A DNA stretch of 64,000 nt from Methylotenera sp. (GTDB lineage: Bacteria > Pseudomonadota > Gammaproteobacteria > Burkholderiales > Methylophilaceae), in assembly GCA_030655015.1 (NCBI GenBank), contig JAURWJ010000101.1, positions 32,691 to 96,690 of the forward strand, given 5' to 3'. Shown in pieces: positions 32,889 through 42,211 of the stretch; within the stretch, counting starts at the first letter, position 1; every line of letters starts with the position of its first letter. The notes under the pieces were generated by a model, which saw only the letters and a list, made by a program, of their open reading frames with translations, had not been told where the DNA came from and did no database searches. Position numbers and translations under genes: made by a program.

Positions 32889-32984
32889 TTTACTACTCCT
32901 AAATTTTATTACTTTTACTACATGATAAACTGCACACCGCGACCAGTATGCAGGGTTAAAAACTTAAATGCTTATTGAGTAAAT

Positions 32985-33060
32985 CAACAATAACTAGAAG
33001 GGGAGCCGAAGACGGTACGGTTAGTACGGCAAGGCGAAGCCGACAGCGTTGATTTAATCG
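32985..33060. repeat. Dispersed repeat in the rplY-prs gap (copy B)
   Basis: Read on the minus strand, this gap contains GGCTTCGCCTTGCCGTACTA and CCGTACCGTCTTCGGC, a relative of the repeat in the ychF-pth gap. No gene is seen. Confidence 0.4.
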
Positions 33061-33065
33061 ATAAG

Positions 33066-34016
33066 TTAATCCATAAACAGTGAAGATACAGAGTCTTCAC
33101 TACTGATTCTGCGTATGGTTTCTGCTAACAATGCAGCAGCGCTTAATTGGCGAATTTTTTTACAATTTGCTGAATCAGGTCTTAATGCAAGGGTGTTTGT
33201 CACGACTAATTCATCTAATTCTGAATTTTGAATACGTTCAGCAGCGCCACCAGATAATACTGGATGTGTGGCATAAGCCACTACTTTTACCGCGCCATAT
33301 TTTTTGAGTGCGGCAGCGGCTTCACACAGTGTGTTTGCGGTATCAACCATGTCATCCATAATGACGCAGGTGCGGCCAGCAACATCACCAATGATGTTCA
33401 TCACTTTGGCTACGTTTGGTTTTGGGCGACGTTTGTCAATAATGGCTAAATCTGAGCTGAGTTGTTTTGCACATGCGCGGGCACGCACTACGCCGCCCAC
33501 ATCAGGCGAAACAATGACTAAATTTTCATGCTTTTGGCGCAGTAAGTCAGCCAATAAGATCGGCGTTGCGTAGATGTTATCAACAGGAATATCAAAGAAG
33601 CCTTGAATTTGATCTGAGTGTAAATCCATCGTGAGTACACGATTAACACCAACACCCGTTAACATGTTTGCCACGACTTTTGCGGTAATGGCCACACGCG
33701 CTGAGCGTGGGCGACGGTCTTGACGTGAGTAACCCAAGTAAGGGATGGCGGCGGTAATGCGGCCTGCTGATGAGCGGCGTAGCGCATCAACCATGACCAT
33801 GACTTCCATCAGGCTATCGTTAGTAGGGTGGCTGGTAGATTGCAATACGAATACGTCGCGACCGCGCACGTTTTCTAGCAACTCAACCATGACTTCGCCG
33901 TCAGAAAATCTACCTACATCCGCGCGACCAAGTTCAATGCCTAAGTGACTAGCAACTTCTTGCGCGAGCGCTGGATTGGCGTTACCAGTAAAGACCATCA
34001 TGTTGCCGTTAGACAC
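33066..34016 (-). CDS. prs: Ribose-phosphate pyrophosphokinase
   Basis: The product has 316 residues if it starts at the GTG at 34016, which has AGGA 7 nt upstream; ATGs at 34001 and 33998 and an upstream ATG at 34064 are less likely. [24 protein letters not shown], the [40 protein letters not shown] block and the PRPP-binding [21 protein letters not shown] motif identify it. It makes PRPP from ribose-5-phosphate and ATP for nucleotide, His and Trp synthesis. Gene order tRNA-Gln-prs-rplY is typical. Confidence 0.97.
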   Translation of the reverse strand: MSNGNMMVFTGNANPALAQEVASHLGIELGRADVGRFSDGEVMVELLENVRGRDVFVLQSTSHPTNDSLMEVMVMVDALRRSSAGRITAAIPYLGYSRQDRRPRSARVAITAKVVANMLTGVGVNRVLTMDLHSDQIQGFFDIPVDNIYATPILLADLLRQKHENLVIVSPDVGGVVRARACAKQLSSDLAIIDKRRPKPNVAKVMNIIGDVAGRTCVIMDDMVDTANTLCEAAAALKKYGAVKVVAYATHPVLSGGAAERIQNSELDELVVTNTLALRPDSANCKKIRQLSAAALLAETIRRISSEDSVSSLFMD

Positions 34017-34189
34017 TATTTTATTTCCTATCGTGCTAGTTGCGGTTAAAACGCTATGAAACACTAAAAAATAAAAGCGTGTAAATCAAAAAATCTACAC
34101 GCTTGTTATTTCAATGTCATTTCAAACCATGCAGACTGCTTGTCTGCACTCTAAACTTAATGCAGGCTATTTGCCTGCATACTAAAATT

Positions 34190-34266
34190 TGGCTGAGGAG
34201 GAAGGACTCGAACCTTCGGATGCTGGGATCAAAACCCAGTGCCTTAACCAACTTGGCGACTCCCCA
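34190..34266 (-). tRNA. tRNA-Gln (TTG)
   Basis: The 77-nt cloverleaf has acceptor TGGGGAG/CTCCTCA, anticodon stem CTGGG/CCCAG with loop TTTTGAT (anticodon TTG), T stem GAAGG/CCTTC and encoded CCA at 34190-34192. It lies between ispE and prs. Confidence 0.95.
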
Positions 34267-34283
34267 ATATTTAATTAGCTTGT

Positions 34284-35186
34284 TTAATTAGACGCAAAGT
34301 CTATTAAAGGGTGCCGATTCAACCCTTTTGCAACAAAGCCCAGAACAGAAAACCCTAAGACCTCTTTCGGCTTTTTGTTGCATATTTCGTTAGCAATTTT
34401 TTCGTTAGTGACTTCTAAAAAAACAGAAGCCCCTGAACCGCTCATCCTTGCATCACCAAATTGTTTAAGCCATGTTAAACAAACTGATACTGCCGGATAT
34501 TCATCACAAACTATTTTTTCAAGGTGGTTTGTAAACTCAGGGTGTATGTTTCCACTAGCTGAATTTCCAGTGCTTAATTTAGACGCCCCTGAAAAGTCCG
34601 ACATTGTCTTAGGAATTGTATTTTTTGTCAATCGCTTATTCGCAAAAACTTGTGCTGTGGATACATGCACATTAGGCGTTAATACGACATAGTAGGCATC
34701 AGTCAGGTTGATGGTTTGCAACGCCTCACCTACACCTTCAGCCCAAGCATTTGAACCGTAAATAAAAAATGGCACATCAGCACCCAATTGCAACCCTAGT
34801 TTCAGTAATTCATGGCGACTTAAATTGAGGTGCCAAAGACGATTTAACGCGAGTAAAACTGTTGCCGCATCAGAGCTGCCGCCGCCTAGGCCTCCGCCCA
34901 TGGGGATGTTTTTTTTAACCAATATTTCTACACCTTGCTTGCACGCGGCATATTGCTGTAATAATTTTGCTGCACGTATGCATAAATCTTGTGCTTCGGT
35001 GACATTGGCAACTGCATTGACGCGTTTAATTGCAACGTCTGACGTCGGTTTTAGGTAGATGGTGTCGTAAAAGTCTAACAGACGGAATACAGTTTGCAGC
35101 AGATGGTAGCCATCAGCACGCTGGCCTGTGATGTGCAAAAATAAATTGATTTTTGCGGGGGCTAAAAAAGGTTGAAAGTCTTGCAT
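34284..35186 (-). CDS. ispE: 4-diphosphocytidyl-2-C-methyl-D-erythritol kinase
   Basis: The 300-residue protein starts with APAKINLFLHITGQRADGYHLLQTVFRLLDF, carries the GHMP-kinase loop IPMGGGLGGGSSDAATVLLALN and the QLGADVPFFIYG block, with GDARMSGSGASVFLE as motif 3. It phosphorylates CDP-methylerythritol in the MEP isoprenoid pathway. It lies in the lolB-ispE-tRNA-Gln-prs order usual in betaproteobacteria, 70 bp after lolB. Confidence 0.97.
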   Translation of the reverse strand: MQDFQPFLAPAKINLFLHITGQRADGYHLLQTVFRLLDFYDTIYLKPTSDVAIKRVNAVANVTEAQDLCIRAAKLLQQYAACKQGVEILVKKNIPMGGGLGGGSSDAATVLLALNRLWHLNLSRHELLKLGLQLGADVPFFIYGSNAWAEGVGEALQTINLTDAYYVVLTPNVHVSTAQVFANKRLTKNTIPKTMSDFSGASKLSTGNSASGNIHPEFTNHLEKIVCDEYPAVSVCLTWLKQFGDARMSGSGASVFLEVTNEKIANEICNKKPKEVLGFSVLGFVAKGLNRHPLIDFASN

Positions 35187-35256
35187 GGCTGGTAAATTTG
35201 CGATTTTCTTTACGTTTATTGAGGTAGTTTCTTAGTAACCTTAGTTACCAATGTTG

Positions 35257-35910
35257 TCAGTAGCCAATGTCATCCCATGATTCAACTAAAAGTTTCAGGT
35301 TTACTTTGTCACTTTTAAGAAAAATTTTACTCGGTAATAGATAGCCGTTTTGTTCTGAGTAGTTTTGATATTCAATCTTCCACCCGTCCTGATGCAATGT
35401 GGTTAATAAGCCTAGCTCATCCCAAGTACTATTGTGTAACGTGCTGTTTTGCGTTGTATAGCCAGCAGGGCGACCTAGCGACCAGTCGGCAAGCCCAGTA
35501 AGCGGCAGTTGCCAGCCTAATGCGGACTGCGTGAGCGTTTCGGCATCGTTGGCGGAGAAACTGTTGCCATTGGCATCGATTAAAGTGATTTGAGTTGCAG
35601 ATTTATTAATGCTTGCCACTTGGCCGCCTAGCGGTGAATAAAGTGCAATGTCATCATCGCTAGTATCATGCTGCCAATGTAAGCCACCAGAAAACCCTTT
35701 GCCCTGTGTTTGTACGCCAATACGACCTTTTAGCGAAAAGTGCTGGATGTTTGCAATACGCTTTAAATGTGCTTGATTGAGCTGTTGTGAGGCATTGCTT
35801 GGCACTGGTTTGATACTAGACACACCAGTACAAGCTTGCAGCAACGATAACAAACCAAGCAGCAACCAAGGCCTGCGGAATAAAGGCTTAACGGCAGTGA
35901 TCATCAGCAA
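35257..35910 (-). CDS. lolB: Outer membrane lipoprotein LolB
   Basis: The 217-residue protein has a lipoprotein signal (PWLLLGLLSLLQAC, Cys about residue 27). The mature part has FSLKGRIGVQTQGKGFSGGLHWQH and LPLTGLADWSLGRP, matching LolB, the outer-membrane receptor that takes lipoproteins from LolA. It ends 70 bp before ispE and starts 3 bp after the TPR gene stop. Confidence 0.93.
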   Translation of the reverse strand: MLMITAVKPLFRRPWLLLGLLSLLQACTGVSSIKPVPSNASQQLNQAHLKRIANIQHFSLKGRIGVQTQGKGFSGGLHWQHDTSDDDIALYSPLGGQVASINKSATQITLIDANGNSFSANDAETLTQSALGWQLPLTGLADWSLGRPAGYTTQNSTLHNSTWDELGLLTTLHQDGWKIEYQNYSEQNGYLLPSKIFLKSDKVNLKLLVESWDDIGY

Positions 35911-35913
35911 CGG

Positions 35914-37722
35914 TTATGATTTGAATTTGTTAGCGGTGCTGATGAGCACCTCGTTATCAGGGTGAGTGATTAAGGCCTCTGCCCATATTTTTTTTGCCTG
36001 GTCGTATTGTCCTTTTTGCCATAGCGCTTCACCTAAATGCGCCGCAATTTCAGGGTCAGGGTTGATGTCATAGGCTTGTTGTAAGTATTTAATCGCTTTA
36101 TTTAAATTGCCTTTACGATAATGTGCCCAGCCTAGGCTATCAAGCATGTAATGATCGTTAGGTGAAAGGCTCAGCGCTTTTTCTATCAATTTTATTGCTT
36201 CATTTAAGCGGATATTTCGGTCAGCAAACGAGTAGCCAAGGGCGTTGTAAGCAGCGGCAAAATCTGGCTTTTCAGCAATCGCCCTGCGTAATTCAGACTC
36301 CATGAGATCAAATTTCTGTACGCGTTCGGCAGCGAGTGCGTAGTCGTAAACCAAATCTGGCGTGTTAGGCAGGTTTTTGACAGTTTTATCTAACAGCTCA
36401 AATGCATCTACATTGCGTTTGGCTTTTGCAAGTAATGCGGCTTGTGTTTGAATCACAATAATTTGCTGTTCGGCATTTAAGTCTTCTACTGCATCCAATA
36501 GCTCAATGGCTTTATCAACAGACTGCGTGCGTGCGATGACGTTAGCCAAGCTGATTTGTGCTTCAAGGTGGCGTGAGTCAGCAGATACCTTTTTATACCA
36601 ATCAATCGCATCTGCATCATGATGTTGTTTTTCAGCAGCTTGCCCAAGATAAATATAGAGTTGGTCTGACTCTTTGAAGTCCTGTGTGAGTGCTAGTTTA
36701 AAATAATGTTCAGCAGCCAGGTAATCTGCAGACTGGAACGAAAGTAAACCAACAATAACGGTCACTTCAGCACTATTTTTAGCGGTACTATTTTGAGCGT
36801 ATTCCAGTATTGCTGGATACTCTTTTTTTGCCGCATCATATTGCTTTTGGTTGACCAGTAATTTGGCTAAATTAATCCGCACTTCATTGGCATCAGGGTG
36901 GTTACTTAAAAACTCGCGATAACAATCTAGCGCGGCTTGCGGTGATTGTCGATACAACACCTGACCTTTGAGTAATGCTGCTACGTGCCAACCTGGGTGA
37001 AGTTCCTCCGCATTGTTGAGCGCTTTTAATGCAACCGTATCTTGGTTGGCAATCCAAGCTGCCTGAGCGACTGCAAATTGCGCCTCGGCGAGGTCGGGGT
37101 AAGGTTTTGCCAGCGACTGTACCAGGTGCAACACGCCGGCTTTATCTGTGCTACGACTTAGTATTCCATTGAGATATAAAAATCCGCTCGCGCGGTTTTC
37201 TTCTTTTGAAAGCAATTTTGCTAAATAAGGCTCAGCTTCATTGAGCTTGCCAGTGGCAATTAACATTTCTGTTGCGGCTTGCTGCGCTTCAGTTGAGTCA
37301 GCATCAAGTTCGACCCATAGCTTGATGGCAGGCACCGCCAAGCCGGGCACATTACCAAAAGCTGCAATTTTAGCTGCACGTTCTGCGAGACGTGGGTCGC
37401 GCTCTGTTTTAGCTAACTCATAAAATATGGCACCAGACATGCCTATTTCACCGCGCTGCCCTGCGATTTCGCCAACCAGATATTTATAGATAAACTCAGC
37501 GCTTAATTCATTTTTATGGCCCGCATTTTGTTCACTATGGTTTTCAGCGGTTTCTGTCGCCGTGACAGTTTTGATGTGATTTTTGCTGGCACAACCACTA
37601 ACCCCCAACGCGGTTGCTGACAAAAATATCCAGAAAACGGTGGGTAGAATGCGCGATATCTTCTTTAATAGAGGCTTATTCAATGAAGTTTTAGAGTTTT
37701 GATGCCAGATCAGATTATGCAT
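35914..37722 (-). CDS. TPR-repeat lipoprotein
   Basis: The 602-residue protein has a lipobox (ATALGVSGC, Cys about residue 44) after an N-terminal extension. About a dozen tetratricopeptide repeats follow, the clearest at the C-terminus: AAYNALGYSFADRN and YMLDSLGWAHYRKGNLNKAI. Such proteins precede lolB-ispE in many betaproteobacteria. It is probably an outer-membrane-anchored scaffold; its partner is unknown. The start at 37722 leaves 20 residues before the hydrophobic core; later starts are possible. Confidence 0.88.
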   Translation of the reverse strand: MHNLIWHQNSKTSLNKPLLKKISRILPTVFWIFLSATALGVSGCASKNHIKTVTATETAENHSEQNAGHKNELSAEFIYKYLVGEIAGQRGEIGMSGAIFYELAKTERDPRLAERAAKIAAFGNVPGLAVPAIKLWVELDADSTEAQQAATEMLIATGKLNEAEPYLAKLLSKEENRASGFLYLNGILSRSTDKAGVLHLVQSLAKPYPDLAEAQFAVAQAAWIANQDTVALKALNNAEELHPGWHVAALLKGQVLYRQSPQAALDCYREFLSNHPDANEVRINLAKLLVNQKQYDAAKKEYPAILEYAQNSTAKNSAEVTVIVGLLSFQSADYLAAEHYFKLALTQDFKESDQLYIYLGQAAEKQHHDADAIDWYKKVSADSRHLEAQISLANVIARTQSVDKAIELLDAVEDLNAEQQIIVIQTQAALLAKAKRNVDAFELLDKTVKNLPNTPDLVYDYALAAERVQKFDLMESELRRAIAEKPDFAAAYNALGYSFADRNIRLNEAIKLIEKALSLSPNDHYMLDSLGWAHYRKGNLNKAIKYLQQAYDINPDPEIAAHLGEALWQKGQYDQAKKIWAEALITHPDNEVLISTANKFKS

Positions 37723-38038
37723 AGAGTTGAGTTTATCAGTTAGTGTTGCTGTGTTTATTAGGGTCTATTGTTTAGCATCTATTGTGGTTCTATTACGGTT
37801 GAAACGTAACGCATTGTTTAAATAACACTGTATGATGCGTAGCCTTCTCTTAGTCCGTGACAGTGGCGTCGAGTTCCGACATAATTATGAATTGACTGCA
37901 ACGTAAGTCAAGAGAACTTTCCAACAGGTTAGGTTTGCAGCTAGATAGATTTACAATATGTTTTCAATAGATTTGCGTTTATTGAATTAAGTATTTACAT
38001 TTTTATCATAAATTGAATGTCTTAAAAATTGAGTGGCT
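37723..38038. other. Divergent promoter region between the TPR and ABC operons
   Basis: A 316-bp AT-rich gap lies between genes reading outward. No small ORF, hairpin or repeat is convincing. It must hold both promoters; TTTACA near 37994 is a weak -35 candidate for the ABC operon. Confidence 0.5.
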
Positions 38039-38989
38039 ATGAATAATTTTACAGTAGAGGCCATCGAACTCACGCGAGTTTATGGTGGTCGAGAAGCAGT
38101 CAGTAACGTGAGTTTCACTTTGAGTAAAGGTGAAGTGCTGGGCTTTTTAGGTCCTAACGGTGCGGGTAAATCCACCACCATGAAAATGCTCACCGGCAAT
38201 CTCGCGCCTAGTCATGGTTCTGTCAAAATCTGTGGTATCGATATGATAGAAAATCCGAAAGAAGCCAAAGCGCTCATCGGTTATCTCCCTGAAATGCGCC
38301 CGCTTTATAAGGAGCTGACGGTAGATGAATATTTAATCATGGCGGCACGCCTGCATCGCGTGAGTTCAAAACACATTAAAAGCGCAGTAGAAACCGCAAA
38401 AGAACGTTGCGGTTTGGGTGACATGAGTAAACGTTTGATTGAAAATTTATCTAATGGCTATCAACAGCGTGTTGGTATTGCACAGGCGATTATTCATCGC
38501 CCAATGGTGGTGATTTTAGATGAGCCTACAGTGGGGCTAGATCCTATCCAAATCCGTGATATTCGTGCCTTGATTCGTGAGGTGGGCGGTGAGCATAGCG
38601 TGATTATTTCCACTCATATTTTGCCTGAAGTTGAAATGGTCTGTGATCATGTGCAGATTATTGATAAGGGTAAATTAGTGTTTAATGGCGCGATTGACGT
38701 CCTGAAAAAACAGCGTATTGGCAACAAGTTGTTAATTAGCATGCATAACCCTCCTGCGGCAGATGCAATGCTCAGTATTGCTGGTGTCACTGAGGCTGAA
38801 AGTTTGCCTGGTGGCCTGATCCGTGTTCGTTTTGCAGAAAATGCAACGCCGGCAGAGGCGATTGTGCAAGCAGCAGTGCAGCACGGTTGGGGCTTATATC
38901 AAATTGCGCCAGATCAAACCAGCTTAGAAGATGTATTTATGCAGCTAACGTATCAAGAACAAGTTGCAGAAGAGCAGCCAGCGGCTTAA
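38039..38989 (+). CDS. ABC transporter ATP-binding protein (GldA-like)
   Basis: The 316-residue ATPase has Walker A GPNGAGKSTTMKML, signature LSNGYQQRVGIAQAI, Walker B VVILDEPTVGLDP and the H-loop STHILPEV. The long C-terminal extension (RIGNKLLISMHNP ... LEDVFMQLTYQEQ) is typical of GldA-type export ATPases. ATG 38039 is preferred to the in-frame GTG at 38033. It is the first of four co-directional genes (ATPase, permease, GldG-like, DUF4340) likely forming one inner-membrane complex. Confidence 0.9.
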   Translation: MNNFTVEAIELTRVYGGREAVSNVSFTLSKGEVLGFLGPNGAGKSTTMKMLTGNLAPSHGSVKICGIDMIENPKEAKALIGYLPEMRPLYKELTVDEYLIMAARLHRVSSKHIKSAVETAKERCGLGDMSKRLIENLSNGYQQRVGIAQAIIHRPMVVILDEPTVGLDPIQIRDIRALIREVGGEHSVIISTHILPEVEMVCDHVQIIDKGKLVFNGAIDVLKKQRIGNKLLISMHNPPAADAMLSIAGVTEAESLPGGLIRVRFAENATPAEAIVQAAVQHGWGLYQIAPDQTSLEDVFMQLTYQEQVAEEQPAA

Positions 38990-38999
38990 GGGATTAACC

Positions 39000-39746
39000 A
39001 TGATTATCAATGTAGCAAGAAAAGAATTAAAAAGCGTGTTTGCCTCACCTATGGGCTGGGTCATATTGTCGTTACTGATGTTTGCATTTGGTACACAGTA
39101 TCTTAATGGCGTGAATGATTACTTTGCCGTGATGTCGGGCGCTATGCGCCCAGCTGAGCGCACTGGGGTGACACAGTTTGTTGGTCAGTCGGTGTATGGG
39201 TTGGCTTCATTTATTATGTTGTTTGCGGTGCCATTGCTCTCTATGCGCTTGATTGCTGAAGAACGCCGTAGCCAAACACTGCCATTTTTATTTAGTGCGC
39301 CAATTTCACTTACTGAAATAGTCGTGGGCAAATTTTTGGGGCTAGTCGGCTTTCTAAGCATCTTAATTATTTTTATTGCCGCCATGTTATCCACGCTTAA
39401 CATTTGGTCTGATATTGACTTTGGGTTTATTGGTGCCAATTCAGTGGGCTTGTTATTGATGGTGGCAAGCTTTTCTGCACTTGGACTTTATTTCTCAAGT
39501 TTGACACAGCAGCCGGTGGTTGCCGCAATTTTGACCTTTGTTGCCTTGTTTGCCTTGATGATGTTTGATCGTTTTTTTGCAGGCGATCCTGGCAATATTC
39601 TGGCAAATTTATCACTCACGCGCCACTTTCAAACGTTCTCTGGCGGCTTGATTGATACTGCCGATATTGCTTATTTTATTCTCTTTACCGTGACATTTTT
39701 AACCTTAACAGTGCGTCGCTTAGATGCCGACCGCTTACGTGGTTAA
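39000..39746 (+). CDS. ABC transporter permease (GldF-like)
   Basis: The 248-residue permease has six hydrophobic segments, starting MIINVARKELKSVFASPMGWVILSLLMFAFG and including LIAEERRSQTLPFLFSAPISLTEIVVGKFLG, the coupling-helix-like block of ABC-2 permeases. The ATG at 39000 has GGAT upstream; a start at 38964 would overlap the ATPase gene. It pairs with the ATPase before it and the GldG-like protein after it. Confidence 0.9.
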   Translation: MIINVARKELKSVFASPMGWVILSLLMFAFGTQYLNGVNDYFAVMSGAMRPAERTGVTQFVGQSVYGLASFIMLFAVPLLSMRLIAEERRSQTLPFLFSAPISLTEIVVGKFLGLVGFLSILIIFIAAMLSTLNIWSDIDFGFIGANSVGLLLMVASFSALGLYFSSLTQQPVVAAILTFVALFALMMFDRFFAGDPGNILANLSLTRHFQTFSGGLIDTADIAYFILFTVTFLTLTVRRLDADRLRG

Positions 39747-39761
39747 TTGGAATTATTTGAT

Positions 39762-41147
39762 ATGAACATCAATCGTAAATTACGTTTTCAGTTGTTAATG
39801 CAAAACTGGTTTTTTGTCGTATTTTTTTTAATGCTGGTGGTGTTGCTAGGCTATCTTGCAAATCAGTACCATGTTGCAAAAGATATTACTCAGGCCAACC
39901 GGAACATTCTCACGCAAGGCAGTGTTAATGTATTAAAGCAGATGAAAGGCCCGGTTAACATCACCGTATTTGCGACTAAAGATGACACCTCTAGCGGTGA
40001 CAACTTTCGTAAGGGCATTGTCGATTTTGTTGCGCGTTATCAGCGCGCAAAAAAGGACATTCACTTAACCTTTATTAACCCTTCTCAAGAGCCAAAGCTG
40101 GCACAAGATGCAGGCGTTAAGACCGATGGCGAGGTGGTGATTGAGTATCAAAAGCGCGTTGAGCACATTACGCCACCGTTTGCGGAGCAAGAGGTGACTA
40201 ATTTGTTGGTCAGGCTATCGCGTACCAATGAGCAAGCGGTGATGTATTTAGATGGTCATGGCGAGCGTAATTTGTTAGGGGTTAGAAACCATGATATTGG
40301 TGAGTTTGGTAAGCAATTAGAGGCCAAGGGCTTTAAGTTTGCAAACCCCGATTTAACCATTGCACAAGCTGTACCTAGCAATGGTGCCATGCTGGTGATT
40401 GCTAGCCCGCAAGTTGATGTGAGTGATGTTGAAGCTAAAAAAATTAAAGCTTATCTTGATGCGGGTGGCAACTTGTTGTGGTTGCTGGATGATGATAATT
40501 TGCGCGGGTTAAATGAGGTGGCTGATTATCTGGGTTTACAAGTATCCCCTGGCATCGCCCTAGATATGGCCTCAGCGCAATATGGCGCAGATGCGCGTGT
40601 CGCATTCGCCAGTCTTTATGGTGAGCACGCAATTACCACTAACTTTATGTTGCGTACTTTGTTTCCTGAAGCGCATCAGGTGACGGCAAAAGGCACGGAT
40701 GAAAATGGCTGGAAAGTGAGCAATTTAGTAGAAGTGGCGCCTAACGGTTGGTTGTCTGCAAAGAAATTAGCCAAAGATGCCAAGCCGGTATTTGATGAAA
40801 AAAATGATAAACGTGGACCAATAAACATTGGCGTAGCTTTAGAGCGCACTTATGGCAAAAAAGGTCAGCGTGTAGTGGTGATGGGCAATGCCAACTTTTT
40901 ATCAAATACTTTTATTACTAACGGCGGCAATTTAGATTTAGGTGTGAATATCGTCAACTGGCTAGCAGGCGATGACAATCTCATTACCATTCAACCGATG
41001 CCGCTTAAAGACATCAATGTTTCCATTCCTGATACCGATCAAGGTCGCCTTGTTGCCTGGATCGTGTTTCATGGCTTTCAATATTTTATCCCACTCGGGT
41101 TTATGGTTGCAGGTTTTTACTTTTGGTGGAAACGTAGAAGAGCTTAA
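39762..41147 (+). CDS. GldG-like ABC-associated membrane protein
   Basis: The 461-residue protein has one N-terminal membrane helix (NWFFVVFFLMLVVLLGYLAN), a large periplasmic region with the VMYLDGHGERNL and GAMLVIASPQVDVSDVEAKKIKAYLDAGGNLLWLLDD blocks of the ABC_transp_aux family, and a C-terminal membrane helix (YFIPLGFMVAGFYFWWKRRRA). GldG-type proteins work with GldF and GldA. In gliding Bacteroidetes this complex is needed for motility; in proteobacteria its cargo is unknown. Confidence 0.85.
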   Translation: MNINRKLRFQLLMQNWFFVVFFLMLVVLLGYLANQYHVAKDITQANRNILTQGSVNVLKQMKGPVNITVFATKDDTSSGDNFRKGIVDFVARYQRAKKDIHLTFINPSQEPKLAQDAGVKTDGEVVIEYQKRVEHITPPFAEQEVTNLLVRLSRTNEQAVMYLDGHGERNLLGVRNHDIGEFGKQLEAKGFKFANPDLTIAQAVPSNGAMLVIASPQVDVSDVEAKKIKAYLDAGGNLLWLLDDDNLRGLNEVADYLGLQVSPGIALDMASAQYGADARVAFASLYGEHAITTNFMLRTLFPEAHQVTAKGTDENGWKVSNLVEVAPNGWLSAKKLAKDAKPVFDEKNDKRGPINIGVALERTYGKKGQRVVVMGNANFLSNTFITNGGNLDLGVNIVNWLAGDDNLITIQPMPLKDINVSIPDTDQGRLVAWIVFHGFQYFIPLGFMVAGFYFWWKRRRA

Positions 41148-41187
41148 GCTAGCGATTGGTTTAATAATAAGAGCGCTCAACGACCAA

Positions 41188-41225
41188 GCTCAGGAAGCGT
41201 ATCGTCACCTGAGCCTGGCGAAGGG
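41188..41225. repeat. Copy of a dispersed CTTCG..GCTCAGG repeat
   Basis: GCTCAGG (41188-41194) and CCTGAGC (41208-41214) form a hairpin in the gap between the GldG-like and DUF4340 genes. The right part (CCTGAGCCTGGCGAAGGG) is the reverse complement of CCCTTCG-CA-GCTCAGG-type sequence also seen at 60993-61010, with two differences. Confidence 0.5.
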
Positions 41226-41265
41226 TAGCAAGTTTCAAGTTTAATTTTTGTTTGATAAGGCAACC

Positions 41266-42159
41266 ATGAAAAAACGTTGGCTACTTAATTTAATTTTATT
41301 CAGTGTGGTGGCAGGTTTAGTCGCATTTTTATATTCGCGTCCAAAATCTGAGGCAATTAAAGAAAGTGCGTATGAAGTATCACACTATAAATTAGCGGAA
41401 TTCAATTCAATTAGCATTGAGTTTCCGACCAAAGCCGCCGTAACTTTTGAAAAAATAGAGGGTCTGTGGCGTTTGACAGCGCCGCATAAAACACGCGCAG
41501 ATCAAACTTCTGTGCAACGTATTTTAGCCATTGTTGCTGCAAGTAGCCCAGAAAAAATCACCACAGAAGATTTAGGCAAGTTTGGGTTGAACAATCCGTC
41601 TATTAAACTCAAGTTATTTAGAGATCAAAATAATTTAGAAGTATTTTTGTTCGGCACTTACAACCCAGTCACTGGCGAGCAATATATTGCACACAGAAAT
41701 ATCGTTTACTTAGTGTCTAGTACATACGCCGAGGCCGCCTCTACGCAAGTCATTGAACTCATTGATAAGGCGCCGCTCAAGCCGACTGAAAAAGTCGCCG
41801 GATTTAACTTCAGTCATTTAGAGCAATGGGAAGAATCTAAATTGAACGTGGATTTGGTGGATGGCAAATGGAAGATTTCTATCGCTAGTGCCAAACCATT
41901 GCAAAATGAGCTCAACGAGTGGCTGGACTATAATTGGGTACATAACTTGGCTAAATCAGTCGAGTTATATACACCAGACCGTAAAGCCACGTACCCTTCA
42001 TTTGAAGTGAAATTGTCAGACGGTAAAAAAATACATTTTGACAAAATTCAAGAGTCACCAGATTTAATACTGGGTCGTCCTGACGAGGGGTTAAAGTATA
42101 CCTTCCCTCAAGACGTGGGGTTCGTCATGTTGAATCCGCCGCTTAATTTACCAAATTAG
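41266..42159 (+). CDS. DUF4340 domain-containing protein
   Basis: The 297-residue protein has an N-terminal membrane anchor (WLLNLILFSVVAGLVAFLY) and a periplasmic DUF4340 region with ISIEFPTKAAVTFEKIEGLWRLTAPHKTRADQTSVQRIL and LGKFGLNNPSIKLKLF. DUF4340 genes regularly follow GldFG-like genes, so it is probably a fourth member of the complex. AAGG precedes the ATG at 41266; an in-frame TTG at 41248 is less likely. Confidence 0.85.
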   Translation: MKKRWLLNLILFSVVAGLVAFLYSRPKSEAIKESAYEVSHYKLAEFNSISIEFPTKAAVTFEKIEGLWRLTAPHKTRADQTSVQRILAIVAASSPEKITTEDLGKFGLNNPSIKLKLFRDQNNLEVFLFGTYNPVTGEQYIAHRNIVYLVSSTYAEAASTQVIELIDKAPLKPTEKVAGFNFSHLEQWEESKLNVDLVDGKWKISIASAKPLQNELNEWLDYNWVHNLAKSVELYTPDRKATYPSFEVKLSDGKKIHFDKIQESPDLILGRPDEGLKYTFPQDVGFVMLNPPLNLPN

Positions 42160-42211
42160 TCACAGTTTCTGCGCTACGATGCTATGTGGATGGGTGTGTT
42201 AACGAGGCAAG

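Noticed and set aside
34017..34064. Longer N-terminus of prs
   Set aside because: The extra 16 residues have no family counterpart and the GTG at 34016 has the ribosome site.
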